A stretch of DNA of 64,000 bases from Linanthus parryae (Eukaryota > Streptophyta > Magnoliopsida > Ericales > Polemoniaceae), in NCBI GenBank assembly GCA_023055425.1, contig JALGPY010000012.1:12025922-12089921 (forward strand). Reading direction: 5' to 3'. The translations under genes and the position numbers were made by a program. A model generated the notes under the pieces. The model was given only the letters and a program-made list of their open reading frames with translations. It was not told where the DNA came from and ran no database searches. Position 1 is the stretch's first letter; every line of letters starts with the position of its first letter. This document shows positions 58,081 to 64,000 of the stretch, one piece after another.

Positions 58081-59499
58081 ATCGAACGGATGGAAATTAG
58101 CCACCTCATCGCACATTTAACACGTCACTTTCTTCTCATTTTCACTCCCCACGCGCACAACTTTGTCTCTCACTCTCATCGTCCTCTATTTTCCTCTGAT
58201 GGGAGAGAGAGAAAATCATACTGCCGCCGCCTCCCAGCACCGCCCTCTCTCCCGAACCCATCCGATTCACCAGCGTCGCCATCATTCTGTCTCTCTAACC
58301 CGAATTGAAGAAGTGATTTTCGTGACGCCCGAATTCCACGCAAAATCAAAATCCTTAAAATCAAGTCACCAATATTCAATCAATAACACGGCTCAAAGCC
58401 TCACAGCAGATTCTGCGACCCAGTTCTCCACAAAAAATGTTGCTATTGCCTCAAGGTATACAATTCACGATTGATTATGACATTAAATTCCAGATTTGAC
58501 ATGTGGGTTTTAAAACTTGAACTCAAGCAATATAATTTCATCAGAAAATTAATCAATTCATCAGATCTGTATTTCAAATTTCTAAAAAGCGATGTGCATT
58601 TAAACTGCTGGAAAAATATGTGGTTGTGGGTGACCAAGTCGAGGCGTCGGAAGGTCTCTCGTCGGGCGATCTATGGTAACCGGTGTGTTGTTGAGATGGT
58701 TTTTGGCCATAGCGTCGCAGGCAATTTTCTGGTGCTGATGGGTTGGGTCAGATGGTAGTATTGTAGAGGAGAGAGAATGGCGCGTGGACTGAAAAGGAGG
58801 AGAAATCGGTGTGCAAATTCTCCGTCCGATCTTGTCCACGTGTCTTAATGCAAGTCGAATGATGAAAACCGGACACAAACCGTACAAAAGACAACTAGAG
58901 CAAATCCAAACCCTCTCTAACTTGTCCATCAACGTCACTGCAGAAGACATCCTTTTCTTTCACTTTGCCATTGAAAGTTACAGCGTATAATAAGTACATG
59001 AAATTGATGATTTACCGGACTGGTTCATAGTTGAACAGAGTATCAAAACAGACCCGGTTTTTGGTGGATTAAAAATTCAATTTATGTCCATTTGTTCTGA
59101 AATTTTTACTGTATACATACCACATGCAAATACACAAACTGTAAGTATTTCATAATTTTCTGAAAATTCTAAATAGTTTTCCTAATTTTGTGAAAATTGG
59201 CTCAAAACATGAGTTTTGTGATTTTTCATACTCCAAAATTTATTGCATGAAGAAATTACTCTACCAAAACATGAAATTACACCAAAAAGCTCTATATCAC
59301 CTACTTAAAACTAGTCATAACAAATTCTTCCATGATCCTAGATGTGAATACCCATTAGACTTGGTTTTTTGGATGACATGCATGACTAGTCTACATGAAT
59401 GGAAGTGAAAACCCAGCTCACAAAATAAATTTTACCTCAAATGTTCTTAATAGGAAAGGATGAGAGGGACGGATGGAGAATAATATGGAAAAGGAAGTC
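58081..59499. other. Segment between inverted related LTRs; no gene recognised
   Basis: 58100-58310 is C/T-rich and looks like plant 5' UTR/promoter sequence (ctctctctcccg-type runs). Frames of 72-116 codons (for example minus 58600-58950) have no recognisable domain. I would not annotate a gene. Confidence 0.4.
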
Positions 59500-59942
59500 A
59501 TGTCCCGTGCGAGCCAAGCCCGCACGCGACCTTTAGTAACTGCTTTTGAGAGATTTATGGCACGAGCTCCATAAACCCGGTCAATCCGGTCAAACCCGGT
59601 CAACCCCATAACGGTTCCGGTATTCGCGCATAACGTGCTGTAACGGTCCCTATATACACGGACGAACGTGCCGTTGTGGTTAAGCTAATTAAGCCGCCAT
59701 TGATGGGCGCATTAAACACACTGCAACGGTCACATTCTCCGTTATAAATAGGAAGTTAACCTTTCCATACAAAGGAGAACACACCAGCCATACGCGGAAG
59801 CTCTGTCAAACCTCTGTCTCTCTCTCAGACATTACTACTGCCTTACTCTCTCCCTACACACAACCCAACTCTTCCTATGCCATCTCTGATCCTCTACTTA
59901 CGGTGTACACGGAGTTCTCCCCGCCGGAATCTCTTGTGCACA
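59500..59942 (+). repeat. 5' LTR of a Tat-like Ty3/gypsy element (left end approximate)
   Basis: It ends ctcttgtgcaca at 59942, followed by the primer-site region ttttggtgaacccaacgtg. A TATA box ttataaatagg lies at about 59743-59753. The start is uncertain (candidate tgtcccgtgcgagcc near 59504). Confidence 0.6.
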
Positions 59943-59962
59943 TTTTGGTGAACCCAACGTGA
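59943..59962 (+). other. Putative primer-binding site of the Tat-like element
   Basis: TTTTGGTGAACCCAACGTGA directly after the LTR. The TGG start fits a tRNA 3' CCA end. I cannot assign the tRNA species. Confidence 0.5.
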
Positions 59963-59982
59963 ACTTACCATCATAAGCAACC

Positions 59983-61610
59983 ATGTCTCAGGAGGATGAT
60001 GTCAGTAACAGATCGCCTTCCACCGAGGCCGCCTCAGGAGAGGAGATCCGCCGCACTCCTACGACCACCGGTGAAGCCCCGATGCTAGAGGCCTTGGACG
60101 CTACCATCCAGAGTCAGGCGAAGGCTCTCAAAGCTCAATCTGCGCAGTTAGAACGGATCATGGCTGTCCTGGGGACTCTTGCACCAAACCCTGCACCATC
60201 CACCGCCGTTTCTCAGGGAGGAGGAGCCCCTACCGCTCAAGGACTGGGAGTGTCAACCACACCCCCAACCCTAATCTGAAGACTCCACCGGCGACTACGC
60301 AGCTACCCTCAGTTCAAGGGTCAACAGCTCAAATGTTGCCCCTCACTGCTCATACTCCTCAGCCTCCGGCTTTGGTACCTAATCCGGCCTCGCAGTATCC
60401 CTTGCCTCCTCCAACGACAATCTGGGGCAATGTGAACGCCCAATATGTCCCCAATCCTCCGGCGGCATATGTGTCGCCTCCGCCTGCGGCAACCCCTCCT
60501 CCTGTTACCGAGGGAAACACTCCAGACTGTATGACGTCTTTGCAGAAGCGCATAGACACCATTCTGGCTCACCAATCATTCGCGGATACCATCATCCCGA
60601 AACTAGACAACGATCCACCTATCCCGCGAGAGATCTATCTCAGGCCTAACCCGGTTGGGTACAAGGCTCCTAAATGGGACAAGTTCGAAGATGTCAATGG
60701 AAACGCTCATGAACATGTCATGCGTTTCATCGATGTCATGGGGCCGTATGGAGCCGATCCCAAACTGCTGATGCGAGAGTTCCCGAAATCCTTGGGAAAC
60801 GTAGCGTACAAGTGGTACAGGACGTTGGAAGCTGGGTCCGTAAAGACTTGGGACGACATGGTCCAAAAGTTCTACACCAAGTTCTTCCAGATGGAGGAAA
60901 AGGTGACAATGATCCACCTCTCGCGGATGTATCAGAAGCGCGAAGAGGACGGAATAACTTTCATCAAGAAATTCAGGGCGAAGTCCTTGGAATGCAAAGA
61001 TGTGATACTCGAAAGTAGGCTCGTGGAGATATGCGTGCAGTGCATGCGAGGTGAGTACAAAGGTATGCTCATCAACCTGCAAACGCCTACGTTTTCAAAA
61101 TTAATCGAGTGCACGAAGAACATCGAGCCTATAGTGGAGAGGAAGAAAAAGAGAAACGCTCCGGAGCGAGCCTCGAGCGGTACTACTTTCAAAGTCGGAA
61201 GATTCAGCTATAAGAGAGGACGCGAAGCTGAAGTCAATACAGTTTCACCCCAGAAGCAGGCGAAGATTGTGAACTTTGATGCACCACCTCTGCCATGTTC
61301 GGTGGAAGAAGCAAGCGACCTCTGCAGGCAATGGCGCAAGGACGGTGTCCTACCACCGCTCGAGAGGGCACCCTCCAAGGAGATGGTGAGGGACCCGAAG
61401 TGGTGCGAATACCACGGCAAGGTCATGCATCCCACAGCGGACTGTAAGAAGCTCAGGATTGTGTTCAGCCAAAAGATGAAGAATGGCGAGCTGATCGTCA
61501 GCGACCACAGGCAGGATGTGCGCAACAATCCACTTCCTGCCCATGCACAGCAAGAATCGAAGGGTAAAGAGGTCGCTATGATCTCGATTGTGGATCTGGA
61601 GAAATTCAAT
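59983..61610 (+). pseudogene. Ty3/gypsy (Tat-like) gag
   Basis: ATG at 59983 starts a 98-codon frame with a coiled-coil-like stretch (QSQAKALKAQSAQLERIM). A frameshift near 60265 moves to the frame of 60333-61679, which has a Pro-rich linker and the retrotransposon gag core at about 60600-61130 (PKWDKFEDVNGNAHEHVMRF, LGNVAYKWYRTL, FYTKFFQ, FIKKFRAKSLECKD). A non-classical Cys/His motif CEYHGK...HPTADCKKLR lies at about 61407-61455, as in Tat-lineage gags that lack a normal CCHC knuckle. Past about 61600 the frame runs into integrase-region sequence in the wrong register, marking a large internal deletion. Confidence 0.82.
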
Positions 61611-63132
61611 CTTACGGGCCATCGCAGAAGGCACGAGCAACGAGAAGTGGGCACTCACAAAGGGGTATTGCATACATGACAACACCCTTTACTACAAGGG
61701 CCCTGGCGGAATACTCATGCGATGTGTCTCCGAGCAAGAAGGAGAACTGCTGTTAGAGAAGATTCACCAACATGCTTGCGGAGAAAGCGAAGTGTCAATC
61801 TATCGGAAAGCTCAGAGATATGGCATTCACTGGCCGGACATGTCAACGGCCGCGGCACTGATACAAGGAAAGTGCGAGAGTTGCGCACTGATCAAAGACT
61901 CTTTACTCATTGCTCTGACCGATGATGATGCGGATTGGAGGAAACCACTCTTCGATTTTCTCACCCAGGGTACTGTACCCGAATCAAGTAAAGAAAGTGA
62001 GAAACTGAGGAGGAAAGCATCCCGATATGTGGTGCAAGAAAAACTGCTTTGGCGAAGGGGCCATCAAGGTAACTTGCTACGATGCCTAGACAGCAAGGAA
62101 GCACAAGAAGTGATGGAACTTTCTCATCAGGTGGAACACCAGGGGGGTGCGAAATTATGCAGGCAAATCCTCTCAATTGGATATTTCTGGCCCACGATGG
62201 AGGCTGATTGCCGCACCAAAGTACGACGCTGCCATGAGTGTCAATTTAAAGGTAACCTAGTGCACGCTCCTGCTGTAAATCTACATGCATTGGGAACAGC
62301 ATGGCCATTTCACACAATGGGCTCTGGATTTTATTGGCCCCATTCGACCAACCTCGCATGGGAATCACTTCATTCTCACCGCGACTGAGTTGTTCACCAA
62401 ATGGGTAGAAGCGATACCACTGAAGACGGCAAATGCGCTAGCTGTGGTCCATTTCATCCAAGAAAACATCATATGCAGGTTCGGAATTCCCAACACCATC
62501 CTTTCAGATAATGGCACTCCTTTTGTTAATCGCCAGGTGGCTGCGAAGCTAGCAGAATAGAACATCAGGCAGATATGCTCCACCCCCTACTACCCGAAAG
62601 GGAATGGGCAAGCAGAAGCGACCAACAAGACGCTGTTGAGGATCTTGAGCAAGATGGTCGCAGATGACCACAAGAAGTGGGATGATTCCTTAAGCATAGC
62701 CCTGTGGGCTTACCGGACTTCTCCAAGGACACCCACAGGGGTTTTACCATTCCTCCTATGCTATGGGGCTGAGGCTGTGGTACCTGCGGAGGTAAAAGTT
62801 AACTCAGCAAGATTAGCCTTCCACGCATTGTACGACAATCAGCGCGACCATGACTTAGTCCTGCTAGAGGAAAAGCGAGAGCAAGCTAAAAGGACCAACA
62901 AACGGTATCAAGAAAGGATTGCTCGTGCGTACAAGTTGGAGATTTGGTCTTGCGCGCATCTGACCATTGCATGCGAGAGGCGGCTCACCCAAAGTTCGCA
63001 GCAAATTGGGAAGGGCCCTTTGAAGTCACAGAAGTCTTTGACAGTGGCTACTGCAGCATACGGAGGTTGCACGGAACAACCTCAACTCCAAGCTCAGTCA
63101 ACATGCGCTGGATTAAGAAGTACTATCCCTGA
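61611..63132 (+). pseudogene. Ty3/gypsy (Tat-like) integrase, joined to gag by deletion
   Basis: Two successive H2C2-like zinc-binding modules. The first is degenerate: in the 61588 frame His60, Cys96 and Cys99 are present but the second His is missing. The second has H180/H184/C215/C218. Then the integrase core: ALDFIGP (first Asp), LSDNGTPF (second Asp), GQAEATNK (Glu), and a C-terminal region ending GPFEVTEVF...MRWIKKYYP at 63132. It is broken by a frameshift near 62325, TAG at 62558-62560 (for an expected Gln codon) and a short deletion/frameshift near 62935. Protease, reverse transcriptase and RNase H are absent. Confidence 0.85.
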
Positions 63133-63339
63133 CTTCTCTCATTTTATGCGTTTTATTACAACGTTTCCTTATGCTCTGTATAGCTATGATTCGCACATCT
63201 TCTCTCCCATATGGGAGAATTGTAATCTCATCTCTCCCATATGAGAGTTATATAATAAAAGACTTCTCCCAAATGAGAAGAACTTTATGCTTCTAGATGT
63301 CTTTATTGTTTAATTTAGTTCCTTATTACTGTTAGCAAA
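63133..63339 (+). other. 3' noncoding region with three hairpins
   Basis: TCTCCCATATGGGAGA is a perfect 16-base palindrome at about 63203-63218. Imperfect relatives are ctctcccatatgagag (about 63232-63247) and cttctcccaaatgagaag (about 63263-63280). Confidence 0.75.
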
Positions 63340-64000
63340 AGCCTATCTGCCGCGATAGCAACTTACTCGAATGCGATCTCAACTGATCTTTTAAGCCTAT
63401 CTGTCATGATAGCAGCCTATGCAAATACGATCTTAATTGATCTCTTAAGCCTATCTGCCACGATAGCAGCTCATGAAAATACGATCTTAATTGATCTTCT
63501 AAGCCTATCTGCCACGATAGCAGCTCATGCGAAAACGATCTTAATCGATCTTCTAAGCCTATCTGTCACGATAGCAGCTCATGCGAAAACGATCTTAATC
63601 GATCTTCTAAGCCCATCTGTCACGATAGCAGCTCATGCGAAAACGATCTTAATTGATCTTCTAAGCCTATCTGCCACGATAGCAGCTCATGCGAAAACGA
63701 TCTTAATTGATCTTCTAAGCCTATCTGTCACGATAGCAGCCTATGCGAAAATGATCTTAATTGATCTTCTAAGCCTATCTGCTATGATAGCAGCCCGTGC
63801 GAACATGATTGTGAATGATCTTTCAAGCCTATCTACAGCGATAGCAACATTATACGAATGCGATTTAAAAATCGTTCTTAAGTCTATCTGTCATGATAGC
63901 AACATTATGCAAAATAATCTTAAGTGATCTCCAAAGGCTTATCTGATAGCACTTGCACTTTAATCTGAAACAAAGCACAAGCCTATCTGCCAAGATAGCA
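63340..64000 (+). repeat. 54-bp tandem repeat array, running off the right edge
   Basis: About twelve units of 54 bp: agcctatctgccacgatagc, then agctcatgcgaaaacgatct, then taattgatcttcta. Each holds a ctatc/gatag hairpin and a gatcttaattgatc inverted repeat. The middle units (63460-63780) are the most uniform; the outer ones diverge. Because 54 is a multiple of three, one frame stays open for 173 codons (63406-63927). I regard that as a by-product. Tandem arrays between integrase and 3' LTR are common in Tat/Ogre/Retand-type elements. Confidence 0.88.

Noticed and set aside
58600..58950. 116-codon minus frame as a host gene
   Set aside because: No recognisable domain, no supporting splice sites, and it lies between LTR copies. 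Left unannotated.
60333..60575. Minus-strand frames opposite gag (60321-60575 and 60603-61082)
   Set aside because: They are antisense shadows of the gag coding sequence with Arg/Gly-rich composition and no domain.
63406..63927. 173-codon repetitive protein
   Set aside because: Open only because the 54-bp repeat is divisible by three. It begins and ends inside the array with no start context or flanking gene.

Overview
The window is nuclear DNA of a flowering plant, probably a eudicot. It holds Ty1/copia, Ty3/gypsy and L1 retroelements of plant type, tRNA-derived SINEs, MITEs and one intron-containing BAHD acyltransferase gene. It is a transposon-dominated intergenic region: I see one credible functional host gene (BAHD, about 54.1-56.0 kb, minus strand) and one host-gene relic (a cullin-1-like pseudogene at about 1 kb). 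No rRNA gene, CRISPR array or prokaryotic operon is present.

Layout. 0-3 kb: cullin-1-like pseudogene (minus) split by a copia element (306-bp LTR, PBS, gag). That element is itself interrupted by an Angela-like LTR end running off the left edge. Two SINE-like units and a possible CACTA element follow. 3.06-38.2 kb: a nested stack of Angela/BARE-like copia elements. The oldest, E (minus), has its 3' LTR split at 3334/32664 by a tandem composite, B-D (plus, LTR-int-LTR-int-LTR), flanked by the 5-bp duplication CGAAC. The composite was hit twice: by a young, nearly intact copia element A (minus, 3540-12046, duplication ATGGA, LTRs about 1.1 % diverged), and by an Athila-like gypsy element (minus, 19938-27804) that lacks reverse transcriptase and integrase. 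38.2-41.3 kb: Sirevirus-like remains with an LTR carrying repeated CAAGGCCTTGA palindromes. 41.3-45.0 kb: degenerate copia-like sequence and tRNA-like relics. 45.05-50.62 kb: an L1-type LINE with a 12-bp target duplication, inserted in a small copia LTR. 50.8-51.7 kb: a Stowaway MITE and other small non-autonomous elements.

54-56 kb: the BAHD acyltransferase, 460 codons in two exons. It is joined across a GC-AG intron that contains a 318-bp foldback MITE, and a SINE lies about 12 bp past the stop codon. A hAT-type MITE with a perfect 8-bp duplication follows upstream of the gene. 57.6-64 kb: an inverted LTR related to a Tat-like Ty3/gypsy element. The element itself (plus) has gag fused by deletion straight to integrase, then palindromes and a 54-bp tandem array running off the right edge.

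Most of the polyproteins carry frameshifts, stops or deletions. Element A is the exception, with one nonsense codon plus loss of the integrase catalytic glutamate. B and D share at least four inactivating lesions, so they descend from an already defective ancestor. I find no undescribed enzymatic system. The most informative signals are structural: the tandem composite, the filler-DNA junction, a leader hairpin conserved with compensated arms, the GC-AG intron, and the palindromic and tandem arrays.
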